Notes under the pieces: model-generated
What the model was told of the DNA's origin: nothing
Databases searched by the model: none
Seen by the model: only the letters and a program-made list of their open reading frames with translations
In this document: piece by piece, positions 29,337 through 38,199 of the stretch
Position numbering within the stretch: position 1 is the first letter of the stretch
How the letters are laid out: each line of letters opens with the position of its first letter
Translations under genes and position numbers: made by a program
NCBI GenBank assembly: GCA_963814975.1
Contig: CAWFFB010000035.1
Coordinates: 372,001-436,000, forward strand
From: CAVUXJ01 sp963814975
GTDB taxonomy: Bacteria > Acidobacteriota > Vicinamibacteria > Vicinamibacterales > CAVVIG01
Reading direction: 5' to 3'
Length of the DNA: 64,000 nucleotides

Positions 29337-31488
29337 TCAGCGTGGGAGTTCGACCTTCCGCATCATGGCGGGCACGTACATGGTCTGGGCGTACTCCTTG
29401 ACCATCCGGCGCGCGCAGAACCGTGGAGAGACCGAGCGGATCGACTCCTTGACGGTCACGAGCCAGCGGCGCGGCACTCTCGATGGATCGCGGTCGTAGA
29501 AAGCCGGGACGACCTCCTCCTCGAGCAGGCGGTACAGCGCGTTCGCGTCGGCTGCGTCCACCTCGTCAGTGTTGTCGCCGGTGACCCCGCCGTCGATGAC
29601 CCACCCGTTCGCCCGGTTGAAGCCTTCGGCCCACCATCCGTCCCCGATACTCAGATGCGGAACGCCGTTGACCGCGGCCTTCATCCCGCTCGTGCCGCTC
29701 GCCTCGAGCGGCTTGCGCGGATTGTTGAGCCAGACGTCGCAGCCCTGGACGAGGAAATGGGCCACGTGCAGGTCGTAGTCGTCGACGAAGGCGACGCGGC
29801 CGGCGAAGAGCGGATCGAGGGTGCGCCTGTAGACGTGCTGCAGGTGGTGCTTCCCGATATCGTCGGCCGGGTGCGACTTGCCGGCGAAGATGACCTGGAC
29901 CGGGCGCTCAGAGGCATTGAGGATGCGCGCCAGGCGCTCGGGATTGTGGAAGATCAGCTCGGGCCGCTTGTAGCCTGCGAAGCGACGCGCGAAGCCGATG
30001 GTCAGCGATTCGGGGTCGAGGAGGGTTCCGGCGCCGACGACGCGAGGCGCGCCCACCCGTTCGACCGTCCATCGCTGGCGCGCGCGCTCCCGAATGAACG
30101 CAAACAGATAGCGGCGCAAGGCCTGCCGGACGGTCCACAGCTCCTCATCGGGGATCGCGAGCACGCCGTCCCACATTGCGGGATCGTCCTGGCGTTCGAT
30201 CCAGGCGCGGCCCAGGTGCCTGGTGAAGAGATCGGCGAGCTCCGCGGAAAGCCACGTCGGCAGATGCACGCCGTTGGTGACGTAGTCGACCGGCCGCTTC
30301 TCTTCCGGTACGTCCGGCCACATCCCCGCCCACATGCTGCGCGTCACCTCCCGGTGCAGGCGGCTCACCGCGTTGACCTTGCCGGCCGATCGTAACGCCA
30401 GGGCAGTCATGTTGAACTGAGGCCCCGCGCCGTTGTCGTACGCGCCCAAGGCGAGGAAACGATCGCGATTGGCGCCAAGGCCTCCCCAGCAGCCGGCGAG
30501 GTGTTTCTCGACGAGATAGAACTGAAACGCGTCGTGTCCGGCCGCCACCGGTGTGTGCGTGGTGAAGACCGTGCTTCGCCGGATTTCCTCGAGTGCGTCG
30601 TCGAAGCTCGAGCCGCGCTCGGTGAGTTCCCGGATGCGCTGCAGCACGACGAACGCCGCATGTCCTTCGTTGAGGTGAAAGACGTCCGGCTCGAACCCGA
30701 GGGTCTTGAGCGCGCGCACACCGCCGATGCCGAGGATGATTTCCTGTTGCACGCGGGTCTCGCGGTCGCCGCCGTACAGCCGGGCCGACAACTCTCGATC
30801 CCATGGCGCGTTTTCCTCGAGATCGGTATCGAGCAGATACAGCTCCACCCGTCCGATTCGTACGTGCCATACCGCGGCGAGGACGGTCCGATCGCCGAGC
30901 GGGACCGCCGTCACGCAGGGTTTGCCATCCGGCGTGAGCGCCGGCTCGATGGCCGTGTCGGCCCAGTTGAGCCGTTCATAGCTTTCCTGCTGCCAGCCTT
31001 CGGCCGACACATTCTGGTGGAAGTAGCCTTGCGGATACATGAACCCGACGCCGATCAGCGGCACGCCGAGATCACCAGCCTCCTTGCAGTGATCGCCCGC
31101 CAGGACGCCGAGACCGCCCGCATAGATCGGCAGCGACTGGTGGAGCGGCGAATTCAGCGGAGAAGTACGCAATGGAACGCCCCGAGAGCTGTGGGAAGGT
31201 ATTCACCCACCAGGTGTTGTGCCCCGCCCGCGCGTGGTCGAGACCAGCGATGGCCTGATCGTAGAGCGCGACGAAGTCGGGGTCCGCCGCCGCCGCGGCG
31301 AGTCGCTCGCGGGCAATCGTCCAGAGCATGCGGACCGGATTGTGCGCGGTCGCGCGCCAGAGGGCGTAGTCGAGCCGGCGGAACAGCGATCTGGCGTCCC
31401 GATGCCAGCTCCACCAGAGATCGACTGCGAGTTCGCCGAGGCGGCTCAACCGTGCGGGAAGGGGAGGCAGTTCCGAGTATCTGTCCAT
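29337..31488 (-). CDS. glgP: Alpha-glucan (glycogen) phosphorylase (frameshifted)
   Basis: A GT35 phosphorylase that releases glucose 1-phosphate from glycogen or maltodextrin. It has the bacterial/archaeal short-type architecture: DUF3417 N-terminus (LGELAVDLWWSWHRDA, IAYFSAEFA), then YAGGLGVLAGDHCKEAG, the HLNEGHAAF loop, and the PLP-binding region SGTSGMKAAVNGV near the C-terminus. The first 110 residues and the rest are in two frames, joined by one extra base near 31165. The joined protein is about 717 residues. The ATG at 31488 is chosen; a GTG at 31509 is an alternative. It suggests glycogen storage in this organism. Confidence 0.9.
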
Positions 31489-31516
31489 TCGACGATCTAC
31501 ACTGCGCACCGAAACG

Positions 31517-32509
31517 TCAGCCTACGTGAAACGAGCGGTCTGGATTGTCGCACGCCCCGATGATCGACGCGAACCGCGAGAGATCGATGTTGCCGCCGGA
31601 GACGACCGCGACAATCTTGCCGCGCCCGGCGCGTCCGCTGAGGGCGGCCGCCACGGCGCAGCCGGCCGCACCCTCCGCGAGAACCCGAGCGCGCTCGGCG
31701 ACCAGCCGCATGCCCTCGGCCACTGCACCGAGCGAGACGACAATCGAGCCGGCAAGCGTCGTCAACAACGGCCACATCGTGTCGAGAACCGACTTGCCGC
31801 CGGCGCCGTCCACGAACGAGGCGGTCCATCCGTCGAAGTACACGGGTCGCCCGGCCGCGAGCGAGGCAAAAAACGGCGCGGCAGTTTCTGGCTCGGCCGC
31901 GTAGATCTTCGTCTCGGGCCGTTGCTCCACGACCGCGGCGGCGATACCGGCCAGCAGCCCGCCGCCGCCGAACGGCGCGACGATCGCATCCACATCCGGC
32001 AGATCCTCCAGGATCTCGAGTCCGATGGTGCCATTGCCGGCAATGAAGCGATCGTCGTCGAAGGGGTGGATGAAGCGGCCGGCCATGCGGTCCGATCCGT
32101 GCGCGACCACGGTGCTCCAGCATTCATCGTATGTGGCGCGCACGATCGATGCGCCCATCCGTTCGATCGCGCGGATTTTCGTGTCGGGCGCGGTGTCCAT
32201 CACCATCACCGAGCACGGTGCGCCAAACTGTCGCGCGGCATAGGCCACACCCTGTGCGGCGTTGCCGGCACTCACGGTCCATACTCCGTCCTTCAGTTCG
32301 GTCGCGGTGAGCTGCCGGAGGACGTTGTAGGCACCGCGGATCTTGAAGGATCCAATCGGCTGCAGGACTTCGAGCTTCAGATAGAGCTGTGAGTGTGAAT
32401 CGATGATATCGGAGAGATCGAGGCGAACGAGGGGCGTCCGGACGGCCGCGCCGTATATCGCCGTGGCGGCATGGCGAACATCGGCCACGTGAACGCGACG
32501 GCCCGGCAC
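31517..32509 (-). CDS. Threonine/serine dehydratase-like PLP enzyme
   Basis: A fold-type II PLP enzyme of about 330 residues. The PLP lysine is in GSFKIRGAYN, the phosphate loop is GGGGLLAG, and the C-terminal VAVVSGGNIDLS is typical of catabolic threonine dehydratases without an ACT domain. It deaminates threonine or serine to 2-oxo acids. No ATG lies near the conserved start (VADVRHAATAIYGAAVRTPLV); I chose the GTG at 32509, but the frame is open to 32671, so the true start is uncertain. It is on the same strand as glgP, 28 bases upstream. Confidence 0.8.
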   Translation of the reverse strand: MPGRRVHVADVRHAATAIYGAAVRTPLVRLDLSDIIDSHSQLYLKLEVLQPIGSFKIRGAYNVLRQLTATELKDGVWTVSAGNAAQGVAYAARQFGAPCSVMVMDTAPDTKIRAIERMGASIVRATYDECWSTVVAHGSDRMAGRFIHPFDDDRFIAGNGTIGLEILEDLPDVDAIVAPFGGGGLLAGIAAAVVEQRPETKIYAAEPETAAPFFASLAAGRPVYFDGWTASFVDGAGGKSVLDTMWPLLTTLAGSIVVSLGAVAEGMRLVAERARVLAEGAAGCAVAAALSGRAGRGKIVAVVSGGNIDLSRFASIIGACDNPDRSFHVG

Positions 32510-32638
32510 CGTGATCGACAAGACGAGACATCGTAGCTGCGGGCGCAAACGAGCGTCAACGTCAGCAGATGAAAACGAGATGTTCGAGCAGGTCGCCGCC
32601 TCGCTGAGCTGCCTGTACGTCACGTCGAAGCTGGTACA

Positions 32639-33314
32639 ATGACCGCGCTGATGCGGCGGTCTGCGGCCCATGCCCTCGCGCTCCCGATGACTATCGCGAT
32701 TGTCTTGCTTGCGGTCGCGCGCGCAGGCGCTCAGGACCCGCCACCACCGATTCCCCGTATCGTTGTCGATCTGCGCGGATCGTTCCCGAGATTTCCCAAC
32801 TCGTCCGAACTGGCGGCCAGCCGCGGTCTGGATGAGACGCGAGCTGCCTGGCGCCGGCCTCGGCCTCGACGCCGGTATTCATCTCTCACTACTGAAATGG
32901 AAGGCCGTCACGTTCGGACTGGGCGGGTTGGTGACCCTCGGGCGCGCGCATTCCTCCGCCTTCAACGAGCCGAACCAGCCGATTCGTCGCGCCGTGACCG
33001 AACGCTTCACCTCGCTGACGCCGCAACTGTCGCTCAACTTCGGGACAGGGGACGGATGGAGCTATATCAGCGGCGGGATCGGCCGGTCGACATGGACGGT
33101 CGTGCCCGAAGGCGGGTCGCTGCAGTTCGGTGACGAAGAACGGCTGAGGACGATCAATTACGGGGGGGGTGCGCGATGGTTCATCAAGCGGCACGTCGCC
33201 TTCACATTCGATGTGCGGTTCCACGATCGCGATCCGGGAGCGCCGCATGACGGCGTGCCCGGGACCCCGCGCGCCCATTTCATCGTCATGGGCGCTGGCA
33301 TGTCCATAAAGTAG
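32639..33314 (+). CDS. Outer-membrane beta-barrel-like protein (frameshifted)
   Basis: A small exported protein, about 225 residues after correction. The first frame gives a signal peptide (ALPMTIAIVLLAVARAGAQ) and the start of the mature chain; the second (from about 32845) gives alternating beta-strand pattern ELPGAGLGLDAGIHLSLL, YISGGIGRSTWTV and FTFDVRFHDRD, ending with an OM-like VMGAGMSIK. One extra base near 32845 separates the frames. It resembles OmpW/OprF-type eight-stranded barrels but no family name can be given. It is divergent from the dehydratase gene. Confidence 0.65.
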
Positions 33315-33355
33315 TCCTCGTCGAACGGCCGGGCGGCTCCGGCTTCTCACGGCAG

Positions 33356-33378
33356 ATTGCGAACGGACCGTTTGCAAT
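33356..33378. other. Inverted repeat in intergenic spacer
   Basis: An 11-base arm attgcgaacgg and its near-perfect inverse ccgtttgcaat (one mismatch) around a single base lie 42 bases after the stop of the barrel gene. No T-run follows. It could be a binding site for a dimeric regulator of the next gene pair or a weak terminator. Confidence 0.4.
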
Positions 33379-33434
33379 GAAAAATGTCTCTGCCCGTGCA
33401 ACCTCTCGACCGCGAATCACGTAACAGTACGTAG

Positions 33435-33776
33435 ATGGGGTGGCGGCCGGTAACCGGCACACGCGCCGCGCGCCTGGCTGTCGGGACCGTGGGCGCGGTC
33501 GTGACCGCGGTTACCGTGGTCCTCCTGCTTCCGTTGGCGGTTCGGGCCTTCTTTCACGCGATCGTGCTGATGTCGAACGTCTGCGTGTGGTTTGCCGGGT
33601 CGTTTGGCGCGGGCGTCGACATCTGGACGATTCTCGCGACGATCGGGCAATCGGCCGGAGCCGCCCTCGTCAGCGGGCGGGCGCTGGCGGTCGTCGGCGG
33701 TCTGGTGCTCGTGGGCGCGATTGCCCTCTACGGGCTGCAGCGATTGCTCGATTCTGACGAGGAGTCCTCGCAATGA
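33435..33776 (+). CDS. Small membrane protein
   Basis: A 113-residue protein with three hydrophobic helices (about residues 15-42, 43-60 and 68-103) and a short acidic C-terminus (LDSDEESSQ). Family unknown. Its stop overlaps the start of the following bactofilin-like gene (ATGA type, 4-base overlap), so the two are coupled and probably act together in the inner membrane. Confidence 0.7.
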   Translation: MGWRPVTGTRAARLAVGTVGAVVTAVTVVLLLPLAVRAFFHAIVLMSNVCVWFAGSFGAGVDIWTILATIGQSAGAALVSGRALAVVGGLVLVGAIALYGLQRLLDSDEESSQ

Positions 33777-35120
33777 CAGAAAAGTCCCCCAGACATACAC
33801 CGCCCCGGCGCCACCGGCTGGCGGCCTTGCAGGCGACGGTGCTCGTTGCCGCGGGTATCGGGGTGGGCCCGGTCGCGGCGCAGACATCAGCGCCGCCGGC
33901 TTTGCGCGAGCAGGTGGAGCGGCGGTTCGACGTGCTGACACTACAGGACGGCCTGGCCCTCAAACCCAAGTCCCCGGTTCGCGATGTGCGATGGGTGGAA
34001 GTCAGCGGCGGCACGATTCGTGTGAACGGGGCATCGGTCAGCGGCGTGGAACTGCGGGATAGGCTCGGCGGCGACGCCGACGTAGTGCTGCAAGTGTCCT
34101 ATCTCGACCCTGCCGCGCTGACGGCGATGTTTCGCGACGCCGCCAGCGGGCCAGCCGTCGAGCGACCCATCCCTGATCAGACGATTGGACGCGAAAAGCG
34201 CACCTCAGATGGCGGGCGGTTCACGATGGGCGGGAGCATCACGGTGCCTGCGGGTGAAATCGTATCCGGTGACGTGGTCAACGTCGGCGGCACTATTCGC
34301 GTGTTCGGCGAAGTTCACGGCGACGTCGTGGCGATTGGCACGGTGGAGCTCGGACCTGCGGCCCAAGTCGCCGGGGATGTCACGGTCATCGGAGGAACGC
34401 TGCTGCGCGATCCGGCCGCGCGCATCAGTGGGGAGGTTGTCGACGTGGGTTCGGGCTCGATGGCCTCGTGGCGCGCGCGCTTTCCGCGCGGACGATGGCG
34501 CGAGAGGTGGGGTGGCTGGACGTTCGGTTCGGCTTTTTCGCTGCTCTCGACGTTGACACGCGTCGCGGTTCTCTGTCTGCTCGCCGCGCTGGTGGTTCTG
34601 CTCGGCCGCGATCACGTGGGGCGCATCAGCGCGCGCGCGGCCGGCGAGCCGCTGAAGGCCGGCGCGATCGGGCTCCTCGCGCAATTGCTTCTTCTGCCGC
34701 TCTTGATCGTCACAGTCGTCTTGCTGGTCGTGACCATCATCGGCATCCCGCTCCTGGTCTTGATCCCCTTCGTCCTGCTGGGGCTGGTCGTCATAGCGCT
34801 GGTCGGCTTCACTTCTGTGGCGTATCACATCGGCCATCTGCTGAACGCGCGCTTCGGGTGGGTGCGGTGACGGTCCTTACGCGACCACGATCGCAGGGAT
34901 TTTGCTCGTGGTATCGCCTCTTCTGCTGGCGCGTCTTCTCGGGCTTGCCGGAGGTGTAGTGTTTCCGATAACCCTCGGGCTCCTCGCGATCGGAACGATC
35001 CTCGAGTACATCGCGTGGACGATCGGGTTCGGGGCGGTCGCCCTGGCGCGATTCCGCCGCCCTAACCCGGCAGCTCTCGCCCCGGCCGCCCCGGAGGGCC
35101 CCGGGCTCACTCCCGCGTGA
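33773..35120 (+). CDS. Bactofilin-like polymer domain fused to membrane helices (frameshifted)
   Basis: An exported or membrane-bound protein of about 449 residues after correction. After a signal-like segment (about 19-36), the middle part (about 150-215) is a run of short hydrophobic beta repeats (GGSITVPAGEIVSGDVVNVGG, IRVFGEVHGDVVAIGTV, AQVAGDVTVIGGTLL) like the right-handed beta helix of bactofilins/polymer-forming proteins. Two to four transmembrane helices follow (about 255-350). The frame stops at 34870; one extra base near 34868 restores a further 80 residues with two more helices. The combination suggests a periplasmic scaffold anchored in the membrane. Function unknown. Confidence 0.7.
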
Positions 35121-35585
35121 GCGTGAACGTGGCACCGGTGTATCGGCGGCGCACAGACACTGCTGATGAGATTGAGATTCCCGTCGAGAGCCGAGGCGGG
35201 CGAACCCACAACCGTAGCGGTGCCTCCGAATTGGCCGGCGCAGGAGGGCAGCGTGGGAATTCCACCTGGGACCACGGTAGTCGTGTAGTCTAAGCGTCGT
35301 CCCGTTCAATGTTCCAGAGAGCGCCCCGTTCAGCAGCACTGTCCCGCTCGGTAGGAGGACCAGCGCCTGTCCGTTGACCCGGGTGGCGTCCTGGGTCAGG
35401 GTCCAGGTCATGCGCGTGGGCGTCGCGTTGATGGAAAGGTTGCCGGACCATTTTCCTGTCAGGGTCGACGTCGGCGGAGGCGACATCGGAGAGTCAGGTC
35501 CCCCACACGCCGTTGCCAGGACAGCCAACCCAAGCAACAAAGTCGCGAGACGACCCAGTGTGTACAGGAAAACTGCAGTGTCCAT
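35107..35585 (-). CDS. Small lipoprotein, lipocalin-like or beta-rich (frameshifted)
   Basis: A predicted lipoprotein of about 158 residues: signal sequence (LATLLLGLAVLATACGG) with Cys as the acylation site, then a beta-rich domain beginning LTGKWSGNLSINATPTRMTWTLTQ, continuing in a second frame as LDYTTTVVPGGIPTLPSCAGQFGG and in a third as YTGATFTLTRE before the stop. Breaks lie near 35291 and 35141; the second is an extra base inside what would be GTAC. The GTYSG/FTLTR pattern is common in acidobacterial small lipoproteins of unknown role. Convergent with the bactofilin-like gene, overlapping its end by 14 bases. Confidence 0.62.
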
Positions 35586-35720
35586 ACCGCCGCCGCACGC
35601 AGCCGTTCGGGCAAGACGCTTGCTTGTTGCTAGCGAAATTGCCGATTACCGGCGCTCCGACTGTAGTCAAAACACCTCGAACGCACGCGTTCGTGACGGG
35701 ATTCTGGACACAAGGTCGTT

Positions 35721-35861
35721 GTGCGCATCCGTATCAAGAAGAAACCCGCGTTCCTCGACATGGCCGAATTCGACAGGCGAACGTTCGTCGTCGGGGAGAC
35801 CATCGACGTCCCAGCGCGTCTGGCAACATTGCTCATCGTCGGGGGCTACGCAGAGCCATGA
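35721..35861 (+). CDS. Very small conserved-looking protein (46 aa)
   Basis: A short frame, GTG start at 35721, with sequence VRIRIKKKPAFLDMAEF then TFVVGETIDVPARLATLLIVGGYAEP. The motif of a basic N-terminus, 'F.VGE.Y/IDV...LA..LI..GYAEP', is one I have seen repeatedly as a small stand-alone protein in Acidobacteria and Myxobacteria, so I regard it as real despite its length. The stop codon TGA overlaps ATGATGG, and the next frame continues MERWEAADGEKTTHRKKP to 35917, so a one-base error could extend it. Function unknown. Confidence 0.5.
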   Translation: MRIRIKKKPAFLDMAEFDRRTFVVGETIDVPARLATLLIVGGYAEP

Positions 35862-35944
35862 TGGAACGCTGGGAAGCGGCCGATGGGGAGAAGACCACCC
35901 ATCGCAAGAAACCGTAAGCCGCCACCAAACCCACCCGCCAACTC

Positions 35945-36045
35945 TCCAGATTTCAGGCCAGGGGCTTTTGGCTCTCGGCTCGTGCGAAAGCCCAGGCCCG
36001 GAGTCGAAAGCGAAAGCTCAAAGGGTCCAAAGCCTCATTCTCGAG
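35945..36045. repeat. Degenerate inverted repeat spacer (GGCTTTT/GAAAGC unit)
   Basis: The spacer before the DUF4159 stop holds caggggcttttggctctcgg followed by inverted-type copies cgaaagcgaaagctcaaag and a further gtccaaagcc. It appears to belong to the same class as the other spacer repeats, but the copies are degenerate. No gene is seen between 35918 and 36057. Confidence 0.4.
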
Positions 36046-36057
36046 AGCTCCCGTTAT

Positions 36058-36918
36058 CTAGTGCGTCATGGCGTAGAGCACGAAGTTGACGCCGATGGCG
36101 TAACCGCGCGGTGAGAACGTATCGAAATAGCTGTGCGGCTCCTCCCCTTCACGCTCCCACGTATCGGCGATGTCAGTGTTGTGGGTCATGACGACCATCA
36201 GGCGGCCGTGCGAGTCTTGAATGCCCTTGAAGTACACCTGGGCGCTGTCGGCCCCCCGCTCCGACGTTGAACGCTGGCCGCTTCGCGACCAGAAGCTGAT
36301 CGCGGGGACCTGCGGAACCTCTTTCACGTCATAGAGCGTACGCATGATCGCGTGCGTCGGCGGAATGTCGAAGACCGGGAACTCCGCCGACGGCAGGATC
36401 TGCGACACCTGGGACATCCAATTGGACCAGGCGTTCGACCCCCACGAGTCGTCGACCCAGAGGAATCCGCCCTTCAAGAAGTACTCGCGCAGTCTCAGGA
36501 CTTCGTCGGGCGAGAACTCGACCGTACCGATGTCCTCCATGAAGAGCAAGGGACAGCGAAACAGCAGCGGGTCCGTCAGCGATACCACGACGTGGTGAGG
36601 CTGCCGGTTCATGTCGAACTTCACGCGCACACGCGTCAGCTCCGCGAGCCGGATCGGGAAATTATTGTCGGCGCCCGGGTAGTCCGTGTTCCAGCCGCTG
36701 CCGCTCTGTTCGCGCCAGCGGCTGGTGTAGTAGCCGCGGCAGTAAATGAAACCGCCGTCGAAATCGGAAGCGGCCGCCCACCGGGGCGGGTACCGGCCGT
36801 AGCCGCGCCCCCCGCCGACCCAGATCTGCTGCCCGTAAGCCAGGGCGGCCCCCGCAAGAACGAGCGCGCCGGCCGTTGCGGTGAACAGGCGGGGTCCGGA
36901 CCGTGACATCAGAGCCAT
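36058..36918 (-). CDS. DUF4159 domain-containing exported protein
   Basis: A 286-residue protein with a signal peptide (about residues 10-30) and the DUF4159 fold, related to class I glutamine amidotransferase-like domains: FNFPIRLAELTRVRVKFD, PLLFMEDIGTVEFSPDEVLRLREYFLKGGFLWVDDSWG and LMVVMTHNTDIADTWE. The nucleophile position of true amidotransferases is not evident. DUF4159 proteins are commonly found near methanol-dehydrogenase/MoxR-type or VWA genes in this phylum; here the neighbour is a DUF7790-like protein. Start ATG has GAAGG upstream. Confidence 0.85.
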   Translation of the reverse strand: MALMSRSGPRLFTATAGALVLAGAALAYGQQIWVGGGRGYGRYPPRWAAASDFDGGFIYCRGYYTSRWREQSGSGWNTDYPGADNNFPIRLAELTRVRVKFDMNRQPHHVVVSLTDPLLFRCPLLFMEDIGTVEFSPDEVLRLREYFLKGGFLWVDDSWGSNAWSNWMSQVSQILPSAEFPVFDIPPTHAIMRTLYDVKEVPQVPAISFWSRSGQRSTSERGADSAQVYFKGIQDSHGRLMVVMTHNTDIADTWEREGEEPHSYFDTFSPRGYAIGVNFVLYAMTH

Positions 36919-36933
36919 TCTACGCCTTCGGGC

Positions 36934-37971
36934 TCAGGGCCTGGTCGCGTGAGCGATCACGTCGTCCATCGGCGCCACTTCCGAGACGCTCGAGGCGCCG
37001 CCGAAGATCGAGCGAATCATGACGGTCCGGCGGTCGTGGGGCAGGCGGCGGAGGTTCTCCGCGAAGGTGATATACAACCCGTCCCGAAAGAGATACGACT
37101 CCACATTGGAGATGTAAAAGGCCGAGACGCGCTCCCCGCGTGCCGAAATGGCGGCAGCAAGGGCGCGCATGGCGTGCGGTCCGCTCACGTTGCCGACGAT
37201 GGGCACCACGGCGTCGCGAGCCTCGAGCGAACGCACGAACTGGAACGCCTCCTCGGAGGCCAGATAGCTCCAGGTTCGTCCGTTGGCATCGGTCGCCAGT
37301 AGAAGTTCCCGCAACGTCGGATAGTAGGAACGCGGCTCGCGTCCGTGGCTCCGGAAGCGGAGCGACAGGCCGGCGTCGATGAATTCACCGTGGAAGCGCG
37401 CAATCGTATCGAAGTCGGCCTGCGACAGCGGTACGCCGAAGCCTTCAATCGTCCGCTCCAAGCGCTGGCGCACCTGTCGCGCCGATTTACGGTCCCGCTC
37501 GGCCGAATCGATATAGGCGGCGATTCGTTCGACGCTGGCATCGATCCAGGGCTCGCGCCGGAGTGGCGCGACCCGGCCTGTCAGGAGGCTGGCGTACTCC
37601 ACCCGGCTGCGCGCATTGGCGAACAGGGCTTTGAACAGCAGGTGAAGGAGCAGATTGTCGCGCCGCACATCGATGAGATACGCGATCGCAGGACGAATCC
37701 GCGCGATGTAGGAAAAATTCTGGTCGGGACCCACGCCGATGTATACGCCCCCGCTGACGCCGGCCGAGGTCAGCGCCGGGATGACTTCGAGGTAGGAGCG
37801 TTCGTTGGAGATGAGGTTGTCGGTGTCGAATGCGCCCTCCGCCTCGGAGAGTCTCTCAATCTGGGCAGCGAATGTCGTCTTGGCGCCTGCGGTCTCGAGG
37901 CCTTGAAGCACCCAAGGCAGGAGGCTGAGCGCACAGAGAACGATTGCCGCCCGACGAGGCGCGGAGTGCAT
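36934..37971 (-). CDS. LIC_10091-like (DUF7790) exported protein
   Basis: A 345-residue protein with an N-terminal signal-like segment (IVLCALSLLPWVLQGL). The Rossmann-like core shows LISNERSYLEVIPAL, GGVYIGVGPDQNFSYIA and IAYLIDVRRDNLLLHLLFKALF, followed by a C-terminal part with VSAFYISNVESYLF and LPHDRRTVMIRSIFGG. The motif order resembles a SAM-binding fold and matches the LIC_10091/DUF7790 family as I remember it; catalytic activity is not established. It precedes the DUF4159 gene with a 15-base gap and is probably cotranscribed. Confidence 0.7.
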   Translation of the reverse strand: MHSAPRRAAIVLCALSLLPWVLQGLETAGAKTTFAAQIERLSEAEGAFDTDNLISNERSYLEVIPALTSAGVSGGVYIGVGPDQNFSYIARIRPAIAYLIDVRRDNLLLHLLFKALFANARSRVEYASLLTGRVAPLRREPWIDASVERIAAYIDSAERDRKSARQVRQRLERTIEGFGVPLSQADFDTIARFHGEFIDAGLSLRFRSHGREPRSYYPTLRELLLATDANGRTWSYLASEEAFQFVRSLEARDAVVPIVGNVSGPHAMRALAAAISARGERVSAFYISNVESYLFRDGLYITFAENLRRLPHDRRTVMIRSIFGGASSVSEVAPMDDVIAHATRP

Positions 37972-38199
37972 GCTGCCAGTATGGGGAAGGCAGGCAGGCC
38001 GATCAAGCGGATACGAACCTGCAGGCTCGGATTCGGTCGGCGCGCCGGGTCCGCAGCAGACCGGCGATTTCAGCCGACGGTTGGGATGGCGCTAGATCGT
38101 CCCCGTCGAAACGTCGCCCCGTCCGGCACGTTCACGGCGTGACGGTCGGTGCGAATCCGACAAAGGCGGTGTCGTTCGGGCGTTGATGAACCGCGACGT

